Origin: Carnimonas bestiolae
GTDB lineage: Bacteria; Pseudomonadota; Gammaproteobacteria; Pseudomonadales; Halomonadaceae
Assembly (NCBI RefSeq): GCF_051251125.1
Contig: NZ_JBPCZL010000002.1
Reading direction: 5' to 3' (one strand)
Length of the DNA: 64,000 nt
Shown here: in pieces, positions 43,087-52,380 of the stretch
Layout: each line of letters begins with the position of its first letter
Position numbering within the stretch: position 1 is the stretch's first letter
Position numbers and translations under genes: made by a program
The notes under the pieces: model-generated
What the model saw: only the letters and a program-made list of their open reading frames with translations
Databases searched by the model: none
Told to the model about the DNA's origin: nothing

Positions 43087-43912
43087 TACCTTCTCTACCT
43101 TGGGAGCTGTTGCCATACCACCGGTCGGGTAGGTATTGACCTTCGCCCAGCTGCTGCGCATGCTCCAATGAACGCCAAGTGTAGCGCTGAGCGCGTTCGC
43201 AGGCTTCCGCCAACGACTGGCCGAGCGATAACTCCAGCGCAATGCGGGCTGCCAGGGTACAGCCGGAACCGTGATAGCTCCCTTGCAAACGCGGCCAGCG
43301 CCATTCACGCACCGTCTGCCCCCGCTGATAGAGCCGATGCACCACGGCGTCGTCTGAAGGTGCTTCTTCAGGCAGCGGATCAGTTCCTGTGATCAGTACC
43401 GCACTACCTTCGCTACACAGCGTTAGCGCGCGCTGTTCATCGTTGGGTTGCTCGGGCACCAGCCGTGCAAGTTCACTGCGATTAGGGGTCACGACGGTGG
43501 CTCTTGGCAGCAATGACGCTCTGACTTCCGCCGCCAGATCATCGTCGGTTAGCGCTTTGCCGCCGCCCGCTTTCAGCACCGGATCAACCACAATCGGCAC
43601 CGATGGAAACTCGTCCAACAGTGCAACCACGGCTTGCGCGCTGGCTTTACTGGTCAGCAGACCAATCTTGATGGCCTGCGGTCTAATGTCAGCGGTGGCA
43701 GTAAGCGCTGCCGCCCGTAGGTAGTCAGGCGCCACGTCGTAGACAGCCGACACATTGGAGGAATCCTGCACCGTCAAGGCGGTCGCCACGCTCAACGCCC
43801 AACCGCCACCGCTACGAATGGCCTCCTGATCCGCCCCAATACCCGCGCCGTTGGTCGGATCATGTCCCGCCAGTACCAGCACAACTGGCACTGTTGAGGC
43901 GCTTGTTGGCAT
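43079..43912 (-). CDS. thiD: Hydroxymethylpyrimidine/phosphomethylpyrimidine kinase
   Basis: A 277-residue ribokinase-fold kinase that phosphorylates HMP and HMP-P for thiamine synthesis. It has the opening GHDPTNGAGIGADQEAI (usual GxDPSGGAGIQAD), VDPVLKAGGGKALTDDDL, VTPNRSEL and the catalytic G-G-C segment LQGSYHGSGCTLAARIAL. Upstream the thi box elements CTGAG and ACCC of a TPP riboswitch are not evident. The ATG at 43912 has AGAGGAC upstream. Confidence 0.93.
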   Translation of the reverse strand: MPTSASTVPVVLVLAGHDPTNGAGIGADQEAIRSGGGWALSVATALTVQDSSNVSAVYDVAPDYLRAAALTATADIRPQAIKIGLLTSKASAQAVVALLDEFPSVPIVVDPVLKAGGGKALTDDDLAAEVRASLLPRATVVTPNRSELARLVPEQPNDEQRALTLCSEGSAVLITGTDPLPEEAPSDDAVVHRLYQRGQTVREWRWPRLQGSYHGSGCTLAARIALELSLGQSLAEACERAQRYTWRSLEHAQQLGEGQYLPDRWYGNSSQGREGNE

Positions 43913-44026
43913 GATGGTGTCCTCTTTCGCGCTCACAACAATGCCTCCAATAATGCGCGCTACAAGAAAGCAAGCGCTATACGCATGGCTGCCAGCAGCT
44001 ACTCAGCGTATGCGAATTTTCCTTGC

Positions 44027-44458
44027 TTAGAACGGCTGCACAATCGCCAGTACCACGATAGCGCCCATGATAATGGGAGGAATCATGCTGAAAATCTTGT
44101 AGAACAGCCGCGGTTTTCCCTGAGTAGTGCGCAGCTTACGCATGAAGGCCTTGCACATGTGGTGACAACCGATCAGCAGAATGACCAGCACAAGCTTGAC
44201 CCAGAACCATGGCGCGCTGAGCACGTAGTGGTACTGAACAATCGCCAGTAGCACGCCTAACCCGAGCGTCGCGTACATGGCGGGATTCATCACAACGCGG
44301 TAAAGCTGACGCTCCATCACTTCAAAGCGGCGCGCGCCCTGCTCGTCTCCCTGACGCAAGGTAACGACGTGGTACTTGAACAGGCGGGGAAGATAAAACA
44401 GCCCCGAAAACCACAGAAATGCGGCAATCAGGTGAAACGCCACTAGCCAAGCAATCAT
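44027..44458 (-). CDS. hemJ: Protoporphyrinogen oxidase HemJ
   Basis: A 143-residue, four-helix membrane protein (formerly UPF0093) that oxidises protoporphyrinogen IX in haem synthesis. The start MIAWLVAFHLIAAFLWFSGL contains the conserved His and is followed by FYLPRLFKYHV. The ending LFYKIFSMIPPIIMGAIV is typical. GAGGAG precedes the ATG at 44458; an open frame reaches 44575 but the added residues are atypical. Confidence 0.93.
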   Translation of the reverse strand: MIAWLVAFHLIAAFLWFSGLFYLPRLFKYHVVTLRQGDEQGARRFEVMERQLYRVVMNPAMYATLGLGVLLAIVQYHYVLSAPWFWVKLVLVILLIGCHHMCKAFMRKLRTTQGKPRLFYKIFSMIPPIIMGAIVVLAIVQPF

Positions 44459-44990
44459 AACGGCTCCTCTTCGGTCACAACTGTAGTGCGCTATGGATGG
44501 CACATTACCGCTCATCCAACGCTTGTCATTATAAAAGGCGTATCCACGTGGGTGGCCATTGCAGCGTATTGCCATTGTGAAGCAAAGCGCGGCACTAACC
44601 CCGTTGCTACGCCTTAATGTACTTCAACATCATTGTTGGCACATCGCCAATACTGCTTCGCCATCGTGCTGGAAGGTCACGAACACACTGCCATTCAGAT
44701 GCAATGGCCGACACCGTCGCCGATCTCTTGACCAAAATGGTACACTAACACTCATCAATGCAATGTTGCTGATCCATTTACCGTAAAGCGCTGGAACCGC
44801 ATCGATCTTTCGCGATCCATGGTGCATGCAACGCGCTGAACAAACGGCTTCACCAACACGCTGCAAAACGACTCAATAGAACCTGCTACTGCCGGGCCCA
44901 AGCGAAGGCTTCACTCGTACCAAGCGTTTATCGCTATGCCGTTAGGCCACGTGAGCAACGGGGCAGGTTAATGCCAGGAGGCTCTTACCC
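44459..44990. other. Spacer between hemJ and erpA
   Basis: A 532-base divergent spacer. I see no protein-like frame and no RNA gene. It should hold the promoters of both hemJ (minus) and erpA (plus), but no convincing -35/-10 pair stands out. Confidence 0.3.
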
Positions 44991-45344
44991 ATGAGTGGTG
45001 CCCAATCCTTCGTGCCGTCTCCGCTTTATTTGACCGAAAGCGCTGCTTCACGCGTTCGAACGCTAGCGGAAGCCGAGAACAATCCCAACCTGAAGCTGCG
45101 CGTTTACGTCACGGGCGGTGGCTGCTCGGGCTTTCAGTATGGTTTCGATTTCAGTGAAGCCGTCGATGACGAAGACACCATCGTGGAAAAGGACGGTGTC
45201 AAAATGCTGATTGATCCTCTTAGCTATCAGTACCTGGTAGGCTCTACCGTTGATTTTGAGGAAGGGCTGGCCGGCGCACGGTTTCTGATCAAAAACCCCA
45301 ATGCCACTACCACTTGTGGCTGCGGCGCATCGTTCAGCGTCTAA
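44991..45344 (+). CDS. erpA: Iron-sulfur cluster insertion protein ErpA
   Basis: A 117-residue A-type Fe-S carrier that delivers clusters to apo-enzymes, including those of isoprenoid synthesis. The three cluster cysteines are present in GGGCSGFQYGF and TCGCGASFSV. The length and the segment STVDFEEGLAGARFLIKNPN match ErpA more closely than IscA. The ribosome binding site AGGAGG lies 11 bases before the ATG. An imperfect terminator follows. Confidence 0.95.
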   Translation: MSGAQSFVPSPLYLTESAASRVRTLAEAENNPNLKLRVYVTGGGCSGFQYGFDFSEAVDDEDTIVEKDGVKMLIDPLSYQYLVGSTVDFEEGLAGARFLIKNPNATTTCGCGASFSV

Positions 45345-45363
45345 CCTCTCGTCAAATCTCCCC

Positions 45364-45399
45364 AATGCCGTCACTGAGCCTACGCTTAGTGGCGGCATT
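45364..45399 (+). terminator. Hairpin after erpA
   Basis: AATGCCGTCACTGAG (45364-45378) pairs with CTTAGTGGCGGCATT (45385-45399) over 15 positions with two wobble pairs, then a T-containing tail. It begins 20 bases after the stop. Confidence 0.7.
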
Positions 45400-46220
45400 G
45401 TTCGTTGTTCCCCCGCATTTTCCCCTCATGTCGTCCCAGCGCCAATGAAAACTGTCTGGCGCTGACTGCCTTCTGTTGTGTTTTCACTTGGCAGCACTGC
45501 CGCGAAATACCTCATTTATGCCCTTCGAATCAGCGATCGACACGTTGATTGAGAGAGTAAATCAGCATTTTCACATTTCATTCAGTGATGCCTGAACAGA
45601 GGCATAAAACCTAGCAACCATGCGGGGTAGAGAGCGATCACTCGCTTGTTGAACAGCCTGGCTTTACGATGGATCACGGCTGTGGAAAACTCACCCCGTT
45701 ATCCTCATCAAATCACGCTAAGAGAGGCGCCGTTTCTGGCATCAGTCGACATTGACGTAAACGTTAACAACTACAAAGACAACTACGTCAGACAGAGGTG
45801 GATAACCAGAGGACAACTCAGGCTGTGGATATCCCACCTTTCCGTCCACAGGCTACCCACTTGATCCTCGCAGCTCATACGCTTGTTATGCATCGACTAG
45901 ACAACAGCGTAAGCACATGAATTTTTGGACTAAAATGGTGTTTTCCACAGAAAATCGCGGCAACAATAATCATCACCACAATAAAACTTCATTTAAAAAC
46001 ATTCTTTTTTATTTATTTAGATAAGTACTCTCTGATGCGCACTTCACACATTGGTGTGGAAAACCACTGACGGTTACCCACAGCCACGTTATACTGCTCG
46101 CCCTGATCAACACCGTGCTGACGCTTCAGCACCTTCATGTTTTTTTCGCCTGACACTTTGACGCTAACGGAAGCGTCCACCTGAACACCTGTCAGGCGTT
46201 CTGCTATCCGAGGTTGTACC
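45400..46220. other. erpA-mnmG spacer with DnaA-box-like cluster and AT-rich segment (second oriC candidate)
   Basis: No gene is seen in these 821 bases. Near-consensus DnaA boxes, each with one mismatch, occur at 45681-45689 (TGTGGAAAA), 45797-45805 (GGTGGATAA), 45824-45832 (TGTGGATAT), 45941-45949 (TTTTCCACA), 46055-46063 (TGTGGAAAA) and 46074-46082 (TTACCCACA). Between about 45950 and 46025 lies a strongly AT-rich block with T-rich runs resembling a DNA unwinding element. Five GATC sites are present. In E. coli the origin lies beside mnmG with its AT-rich element on the mnmG side, as here. No perfect box is present, so this is either an origin or a relic of one. Confidence 0.5.
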
Positions 46221-48119
46221 GTGGATTACCCTGACCGCTTTGGCGTAATCGTCATCGGCGGTGGACATGCCGGCACCGAAGCCGCTCTCGCCGCCGCCCG
46301 TATGGGCGTCAATACCCTGCTGCTGACCCACAACGTCGAAACGTTGGGGCAGATGTCCTGCAATCCCGCCATCGGCGGAATTGGCAAGAGTCATTTGGTG
46401 AAGGAAGTTGACGCTCTGGGCGGAGCGATGGCGCTTGCCACTGATCGCGCTGGTATCCAGTTTCGTGTGCTCAATTCACGTAAAGGGCCAGCGGTTCGTG
46501 CGACTCGTGCCCAAGCCGACCGGGCGCTGTACAAGGCGGCTATCCGCGAAGTGCTGGAAAATCAGCCTAACCTCGCCATCTTCCAGCAAGCGGCAAGCGA
46601 TCTGATTGTCGAAGGCGACCGCGTTTGCGGTGTCGAAACCCAGGCGGGTATTCGTTTCCATGCCGACACTGTGGTGCTGTGTACCGGCACCTTCCTCGGT
46701 GGGGTCATTCACATTGGACTTGAGCATCACAGCGGCGGTCGTGCGGGCGATCCCAGTGCTAGCGCGCTGGCGCAACGATTACGTGAACTGCCGTTTAACG
46801 TGGCCCGGCTGAAGACCGGCACGCCTCCGCGCATCGATGCTAAAAGCGTCGATTTCTCGCGCCTCCAGGTTCAGCCCGGCGACACGCCCACACCCGTTAT
46901 GTCGTATCTGGGACGCCGTGAATCGCACCCTGAGCAGGTCAACTGCTTTATCGCGCATACCAACGAGCGCACTCACGACATCATTCGCGCTAACCTCGAC
47001 CGTTCGCCGATGTATTCAGGCGTTATCGACGGTGTAGGGCCGCGTTACTGCCCGTCCATCGAGGACAAGATTCACCGCTTCGCTGACAAGAACAGCCACC
47101 AGGTATTCATTGAGCCAGAAGGGCTGACCACCAACGAACTGTATCCCAACGGCATCTCTACCTCGTTGCCGTTCGATACGCAGCTCGAACTGGTGCGTTC
47201 TATCGAGGGTATGGAGAATGCCCACATCACGCGGCCCGGTTACGCAATCGAATATGATTTCTTCGATCCTCGCGACCTCAGGCATTCGCTTGAAACACGG
47301 TTCATCGACAACCTGTTCTTCGCCGGTCAGATCAACGGTACTACCGGTTACGAAGAAGCCGCTGCGCAGGGGTTGCTGGCAGGCACCAACGCTGCGCTAC
47401 GCACGCTGGGACGTGATGCCTGGTATCCGCGTCGCGATGAATCCTACATCGGCGTCATGGTCGATGACCTGATTCGTCTCGGTACCCAAGAGCCCTATCG
47501 CATGTTCACGTCGCGCGCTGAGTATCGGCTGCTGTTACGCGAAGACAATGCCGATTTGCGTCTAACTGAGATTGGCCGCTCGCTGGGCCTGGTGGATGGC
47601 CAGCGTTTCACTGCCTTCGAGCACAAGCGCGAAAGTATCGAACGTGAACGTCAACATTTGGCGAATACTTGGGTACTGCCCAACAGTGACGAAGCCAGCG
47701 TGCTGGTGCCCAAGCTGGGCAAACTGTCCCGCGAGCACAACCTGCTGGATTTGCTGAAGCGGCCCGAGGCCGAGTACGCCGATGTGGCGTCGATCAAGCG
47801 TGGCGACATGCCAGAGGTTGATGCGGCGGTTGCCGAGCAGGTGCAGATTCAAACCAAGTACCAGGGCTACATCGATCGTCAGCAGGATGAGATCGAGAAA
47901 TTGAAACGTCACGAGCAGACCGCACTGCCGGAAGATCTGGATTATTCGTGCATCGCAGGACTATCCAGCGAAATCAAACAGAAGCTTGAGCGTGCGCGCC
48001 CAGCAACGCTAGCCGAGGCATCGCGAATTTCTGGCGTGACGCCCGCTGCGGTATCGCTGCTGCTGATCCAACTGAAGAAGCGCCAGCACGTTGCGCAGGC
48101 CGAGGTAAACGCTGGATGA
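46221..48119 (+). CDS. mnmG: tRNA uridine-5-carboxymethylaminomethyl(34) synthesis enzyme MnmG
   Basis: A 632-residue FAD protein that works with MnmE to modify U34 of tRNA. The FAD motif is VIGGGHAGTEAALAAARMG, followed by SCNPAIGGIGKSHLVKEVDA and, later, FFAGQINGTTGYEEAAAQG. The C-terminal MnmE-binding helical domain ends near KRQHVAQAE. The start is a GTG at 46221 with CGAGGTT upstream. It overlaps rsmG by 4 bases. Its partner gene mnmE is about 39 kb to the left. Confidence 0.97.
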   Translation: MDYPDRFGVIVIGGGHAGTEAALAAARMGVNTLLLTHNVETLGQMSCNPAIGGIGKSHLVKEVDALGGAMALATDRAGIQFRVLNSRKGPAVRATRAQADRALYKAAIREVLENQPNLAIFQQAASDLIVEGDRVCGVETQAGIRFHADTVVLCTGTFLGGVIHIGLEHHSGGRAGDPSASALAQRLRELPFNVARLKTGTPPRIDAKSVDFSRLQVQPGDTPTPVMSYLGRRESHPEQVNCFIAHTNERTHDIIRANLDRSPMYSGVIDGVGPRYCPSIEDKIHRFADKNSHQVFIEPEGLTTNELYPNGISTSLPFDTQLELVRSIEGMENAHITRPGYAIEYDFFDPRDLRHSLETRFIDNLFFAGQINGTTGYEEAAAQGLLAGTNAALRTLGRDAWYPRRDESYIGVMVDDLIRLGTQEPYRMFTSRAEYRLLLREDNADLRLTEIGRSLGLVDGQRFTAFEHKRESIERERQHLANTWVLPNSDEASVLVPKLGKLSREHNLLDLLKRPEAEYADVASIKRGDMPEVDAAVAEQVQIQTKYQGYIDRQQDEIEKLKRHEQTALPEDLDYSCIAGLSSEIKQKLERARPATLAEASRISGVTPAAVSLLLIQLKKRQHVAQAEVNAG

Positions 48120-48751
48120 GTGGTGACAAGACGCTTCAGCCAATACTCGAACAAGGGCTGGCTGAACTTGGCATCGAGCTCGATCAGCAGCGTATTGCCA
48201 CGCTGCTGCGTTACGTAGCGCTATTGCACAAGTGGAACGGCGCTTATAACCTCACCGCAGTACGTGATCCGCGCGATATGGTGGTGCGCCACCTGCTCGA
48301 CAGCCTTAGCATCCTACCGTGGGTGAAAGGACCGGCGCTGCTGGACGTCGGAGCAGGCGCGGGGCTGCCCGGTATCGTGTTGGCCATTGCCCGCCCCGAG
48401 CTGGCGGTGTCGCTGCTCGACAGCAATGGCAAGAAGGTGCGTTTTCAGCGTCAGGCAGTGCTTGAATTAGGGCTCGATAACGTTACGCCGCTCCATCAGC
48501 GCGTTGAATCTCTCGAGTCAGGAGAGGGATTCGATCAGATTGTCAGTCGCGCTTTCGCTGCGGTTGAGCAATTCGTTGGAATATCTCGCTCACTGTTGGC
48601 GCGTGACGGCGAATGGCTGGCGATGGTGGGCCAACTGAACGAGGCGCCCAGCTTGCCCGAGGGCGTTACGCTGATCGAGCAAGCCGTGTTGAACGTGCCC
48701 GGTGAACCGGCCAGCCGTCACTTGCTGCGTATTGCGCCTACTGCCCCGTAG
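48116..48751 (+). CDS. rsmG: 16S rRNA (guanine(527)-N(7))-methyltransferase RsmG
   Basis: A 211-residue SAM-dependent methyltransferase for G527 of 16S rRNA. The segment LLHKWNGAYNLTAVRDP and the SAM site LLDVGAGAGLPGIVLAI are diagnostic. Loss of this protein in other bacteria gives low-level streptomycin resistance. It is coupled to mnmG by an ATGA overlap, the usual arrangement. Confidence 0.96.
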   Translation: MSGDKTLQPILEQGLAELGIELDQQRIATLLRYVALLHKWNGAYNLTAVRDPRDMVVRHLLDSLSILPWVKGPALLDVGAGAGLPGIVLAIARPELAVSLLDSNGKKVRFQRQAVLELGLDNVTPLHQRVESLESGEGFDQIVSRAFAAVEQFVGISRSLLARDGEWLAMVGQLNEAPSLPEGVTLIEQAVLNVPGEPASRHLLRIAPTAP

Positions 48752-48875
48752 CATTGGTAACGGCACATAGCGCCTGGTAATAGCGCCATTGCTGCTGATA
48801 TTCATCGCTCAACCCTGTAACGGGTGTCGCTCAAGGCCAATTCAGACATACTCGTTTGACCGAAGGAATGAATAA

Positions 48876-49646
48876 GTGACCCATATCATTGCGCTCACCA
48901 ACCAAAAAGGCGGCGTTGGCAAGACCACCACAGCGGTCAATCTGGCCGCTTCGCTTGGTTCGCTGAAACAACGCGTGCTGTTGGTGGATCTCGACCCGCA
49001 GGGCAACGCCACCACAGGGAGCGGTGTCGATAAACATGCGCTAGAGAGCGGCAGTGTACTCGACGTACTGCTGGGCGATGTCGACGTGCGTGATGTGGTC
49101 ACCAACTGCCCCGAAGCAGGCTATCTGCTGCTGCCGGGCAACGCTGATCTCACCGCGGCAGAAGTGAGTCTGCTTGACGTTGATGGTCGCGAGAAACGGC
49201 TTTCCGATGCGCTTGCCACCATCAAGGATAACTTCGATGTCATCCTGATCGACTGTCCGCCATCGCTGAATATGCTCACCGTGAATGCGCTGACTGCCGC
49301 CGATGGTGTCATTATTCCCCTGCAGTGTGAGTTCTACGCGCTGGAAGGGCTGTCGGCGCTGCTCGATACCGTTGACCAGGTACGCGATAGCATCAATCCG
49401 TCGCTGGCGATCTACGGTATTCTGCGCACCATGTACGATAACCGTATCAGCCTGACGCGCGACGTCAGCAAGCAATTGCTCGATTACTTCGGCGATGATC
49501 TGTTGAAAAGCGTTATTCCCCGCAATATTCGTGTCGCTGAAGCGCCTAGCCATGGGCTTCCGGTAACCAAGTACGCTAAATTGTCACGGGGAAGCCACGC
49601 GTATCGCGTGCTGGCCAAAGAGCTGATCAAGCGTCTGGCGCTGTGA
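48876..49646 (+). CDS. parA: Chromosome partitioning ATPase ParA
   Basis: A 256-residue deviant Walker ATPase that moves origin regions together with ParB. The deviant Walker A is NQKGGVGKTTTAVNLAA, and VLLVDLDPQGNATTGSGV and ILIDCPPSLNMLTVNAL are the family landmarks. The short N-terminus without a DNA-binding domain marks the chromosomal type. The start is a GTG at 48876. No canonical parS site (TGTTCCACGTGGAACA type) was noticed in the window. Confidence 0.96.
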   Translation: MTHIIALTNQKGGVGKTTTAVNLAASLGSLKQRVLLVDLDPQGNATTGSGVDKHALESGSVLDVLLGDVDVRDVVTNCPEAGYLLLPGNADLTAAEVSLLDVDGREKRLSDALATIKDNFDVILIDCPPSLNMLTVNALTAADGVIIPLQCEFYALEGLSALLDTVDQVRDSINPSLAIYGILRTMYDNRISLTRDVSKQLLDYFGDDLLKSVIPRNIRVAEAPSHGLPVTKYAKLSRGSHAYRVLAKELIKRLAL

Positions 49647-49695
49647 TCCTGCTTGTTCGTTCACTACCTTGTATCACCACTGAGGGCCATTCGGG

Positions 49696-50712
49696 ATGAC
49701 ACGCAAGCGCGCTTTGGGACGTGGATTAGACGCATTGATAGGCGCTCGCTCGCGCAGTCAGGCGCTACACGAGCACGAAGAAGTGAGTGTCGACGATGCT
49801 GAGCACGACACCTCCAGCAGCGTGTCGCCCTCGTCTGATGCTGCCAGCGAAAAGGCCCCTGCTGCCAAGCCTGCCGCTAAAAAGCCGCGTAGCAGTGCTG
49901 CGCAGGACGCTGAAAAAACCGTTCATGCCAACGCCGATCAGTTGATCAGAATACCGCTGGGGGCGCTGTCGCGCGGGCAGTTCCAGCCGCGCCGCGAGTT
50001 TGATCAGCAGAGCCTCGAAGAATTGGCTGCCTCGATTCGCTCGCGCGGCGTCATGCAGCCCATAGTGGTGCGTCCGCTGGCGAGTAGTTCGGGCCGCAAG
50101 CGCTATGAAATTATCGCCGGTGAGCGGCGTTGGCGTGCGGCGCAATTGGCCGAGCTGGAAGTCATTCCAGCGGTCGTGCGTGAACTGGACGATGAAGCCG
50201 CGCTTGCGCTTGGTCTGATCGAAAACATTCAGCGTGAAGACCTCAACGCAGTAGAAGAAGCGCTGGCGCTTAAGCGGCTGATCGATGAATTCGAACTCAC
50301 GCAGCAGCAGGTCGCGGATGCCTTGGGCAAATCGCGGGCGCAGGTGACCAACCTGCTGCGCTTGTTGGCACTCGAAGCTGAAGTGTTGGGCATGCTCGAG
50401 CGTCGCGAGCTCGATGTTGGACACGCCCGTGCACTGCTGGCGTTGAAGGGCACACGCCAGCGCCACACGGCCCGTGATGTGGTCGCCAAGGGTCTTACCG
50501 TGCGCCAGACAGAAGCGCTGGTAAAACGGTTGCTCAAGCCGAAAGCCAAGGATTCAGCACCCAGTGCCGATGTACTACAGTTGGAAACACGTCTCGGCGA
50601 ATTACTCGGTGCAGCGGTGAAGATCGATCATGGATCTTCAGGAAAGGGAAAAGTTGAGATCAAGTACTCCAGCCTTGATGAGTTGGACGGCATTCTTGCC
50701 CATATTCGCTGA
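49696..50712 (+). CDS. parB: Chromosome partitioning protein ParB
   Basis: A 338-residue CTP-dependent DNA clamp that loads at parS. The N-terminus KRALGRGLDALIGARS is conserved, followed by a variable Ala/Ser/Lys-rich stretch (about 30-80). The ParB/Srx domain has GERRWRAAQLAELEVIP and ENIQREDLNAVEEALAL. The helix-turn-helix is at QQVADALGKSRAQVTNLLRL. The dimerisation domain closes with GKGKVEIKYSSLDELDGIL. It follows parA after 49 bases. Confidence 0.96.
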   Translation: MTRKRALGRGLDALIGARSRSQALHEHEEVSVDDAEHDTSSSVSPSSDAASEKAPAAKPAAKKPRSSAAQDAEKTVHANADQLIRIPLGALSRGQFQPRREFDQQSLEELAASIRSRGVMQPIVVRPLASSSGRKRYEIIAGERRWRAAQLAELEVIPAVVRELDDEAALALGLIENIQREDLNAVEEALALKRLIDEFELTQQQVADALGKSRAQVTNLLRLLALEAEVLGMLERRELDVGHARALLALKGTRQRHTARDVVAKGLTVRQTEALVKRLLKPKAKDSAPSADVLQLETRLGELLGAAVKIDHGSSGKGKVEIKYSSLDELDGILAHIR

Positions 50713-50904
50713 AGGCAGCTGGCAAGCGGCTAATCTGATGTTAGGGAACGGTTGGGAATGCGTTGGCGGGCGCGGCGGAAATTAAAAGTTTAAGAAAAAA
50801 TTAATAAAATCCGATTTTATGCGTCAAATTGCCGCGACCTAATGGAAGTTGTTCAAATTTTATCCATTTGTACGGTTAATTTTCATTTTTGGTCCAATAT
50901 GTCA

Positions 50905-50933
50905 TTGATGCTCGCTGACCAGCCCCCTATAAT
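50905..50933 (+). promoter_or_regulatory. Probable sigma-70 promoter of the atp operon
   Basis: TTGATG (50905-50910) and a perfect TATAAT (50928-50933) are 17 bases apart, 28 bases before the first possible atpI start. The preceding 130 bases are AT-rich with A and T runs, like an UP element. This is the best-matching promoter I found in the window. Confidence 0.75.
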
Positions 50934-50960
50934 TCGCGTCAATTTTGAAGCTGGCAAGGC

Positions 50961-51434
50961 GTGCGCATTGGAAAAGTGTGCGTCGGCCGATTGAGCCAAA
51001 TAACTGGACCCGCCATGCGACGAGCAAGTTCCGCGGCACTTCGACAGCGTTTGCCGCAGCAGTCTCTTCCGCTCAAGGCAGTTGCTGTCCAGTCCATGTT
51101 TGGTGCGGTAATCGCGGTAGCGGTGTTGCTGCTGGTGTCCCGCGAAGCAGGCGTTAGTGCACTAAGCGGTGTACTGGTCAGCCTTCTACCGAGCTTCTAT
51201 TTCGCCTGGCGCTTCGTGCGCATTTACGCATCGCGTCAGGCGTCAGAGTCTGTAGGCCTGATGTACCGGGCTGAGGTAGGCAAGTTTGGTTTGACAGTGG
51301 CGATGTTCATAGCCGTATTCGTACTGCTGCCACCGTCTCACCCAGCGTTTTTCTTTTTTGCATACATAGCGACAACACTCGTGCAATGGTTGGCCCCTTG
51401 GCTGCTGCGCACGCTGTTTCGCTGCCGAATCTGA
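50961..51434 (+). CDS. atpI: ATP synthase subunit I
   Basis: Up to 157 residues with four hydrophobic helices (for example SMFGAVIAVAVLLLVSREAG and FGLTVAMFIAVFVLLPPSH). AtpI is a small membrane protein that assists assembly of the c ring and may aid magnesium or cation supply. It lies at the head of the atp operon just after the promoter. The GTG at 50961 is used here; the ATG at 51015 (MRRASSAALRQ) would give 139 residues and may be the true start, as neither has a well-spaced ribosome binding site. Confidence 0.85.
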   Translation: MRIGKVCVGRLSQITGPAMRRASSAALRQRLPQQSLPLKAVAVQSMFGAVIAVAVLLLVSREAGVSALSGVLVSLLPSFYFAWRFVRIYASRQASESVGLMYRAEVGKFGLTVAMFIAVFVLLPPSHPAFFFFAYIATTLVQWLAPWLLRTLFRCRI

Positions 51435-51443
51435 GGCAGATCA

Positions 51444-52253
51444 ATGGCTAGCGGTTCATACATCAGTCACCACCTTCAGAACCTCGTCTTCGGACTTAGC
51501 CCCGAGCATGGCTGGTCCTTCGCCCACAGCGCTGAAGAAGCGTCGGCGATGGGCTTCTGGTCGATCAACGTCGATTCGATGTTTTGGTCGATTGTGCTGG
51601 GTCTGGTGTTCCTGGTGCTGTTCCGCCGAGTGGCCAAAAAGGCCAACGCGGGTGTGCCGAGCGGTATTCAAAACGTTGTCGAAATGGCCGTTGAATTTGC
51701 CAGCGGCGTTGCACGCGACAGCTTCAATGGCAAGAACCCGCTGATTGCGCCGCTGGCGCTAACGATTTTTGTCTGGGTGCTGCTGATGAACTCCATGGAG
51801 TTCCTGCCGATGGACCTGATCCCGAGCATCGCTGGTCTAATGGGCATTGAGCACATGAAGGCAGTGCCGACATCTGACGTAAACATCACCTTCGGTCTGT
51901 CGATCTCGGTCTTCTTCCTGATTCTTTTCTATAGCTTCAAAGTGAAGGGAATTGGTGGTTTCGCCAAGGAACTGAGCTTCCAGCCGTTCAATACGCCGTT
52001 CCTGATCCCTTTCAACCTGGTGCTTGAGCTGGTTAACCTGATTGTTAAGCCTGTTTCTCTCGCGCTGCGACTGTTCGGTAACATCTTCGCAGGGGACGTT
52101 ATCTTCCTGCTGATCGCGATGCTGCCGTTCTGGATCCAGTGGGCGCTGGGCGTGCCCTGGGCAATCTTCCACCTGCTGATTATTCCTCTGCAGGCATTTA
52201 TCTTCATGATGCTGACCATCGTCTATCTAAGTCAGGCGCACGAGCATCATTAA
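51444..52253 (+). CDS. atpB: F-type ATP synthase subunit a
   Basis: A 269-residue membrane subunit forming the proton half-channels with the c ring. The essential arginine lies in the helix KPVSLALRLFGNIFAGDVIF, and the C-terminal helix ends near LTIVYLSQAHEHH. It begins 9 bases after atpI. Confidence 0.96.
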   Translation: MASGSYISHHLQNLVFGLSPEHGWSFAHSAEEASAMGFWSINVDSMFWSIVLGLVFLVLFRRVAKKANAGVPSGIQNVVEMAVEFASGVARDSFNGKNPLIAPLALTIFVWVLLMNSMEFLPMDLIPSIAGLMGIEHMKAVPTSDVNITFGLSISVFFLILFYSFKVKGIGGFAKELSFQPFNTPFLIPFNLVLELVNLIVKPVSLALRLFGNIFAGDVIFLLIAMLPFWIQWALGVPWAIFHLLIIPLQAFIFMMLTIVYLSQAHEHH

Positions 52254-52380
52254 GAAATCTTCGACCCCGCTGCTTCCGGGCAGCAAGGGCTTCGATGAAC
52301 GTAGCGTGCGACGCTTGATAGGCTGCATGCACTTACACCCCGGAAATGACTAACTTAGCTTTATCCTTAGGAGCTTCATC

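Noticed and set aside
43913..44026. TPP riboswitch upstream of thiD
   Set aside because: The spacer is only 114 bases and lacks the conserved thi-box core; a lone CTGAG is not enough.
48752..50960. parS site near parAB
   Set aside because: I looked for CACGTG-centred 16-base palindromes; several CACGTG hexamers exist in the window but none has the flanking TGTTTC/GAAACA-type arms.
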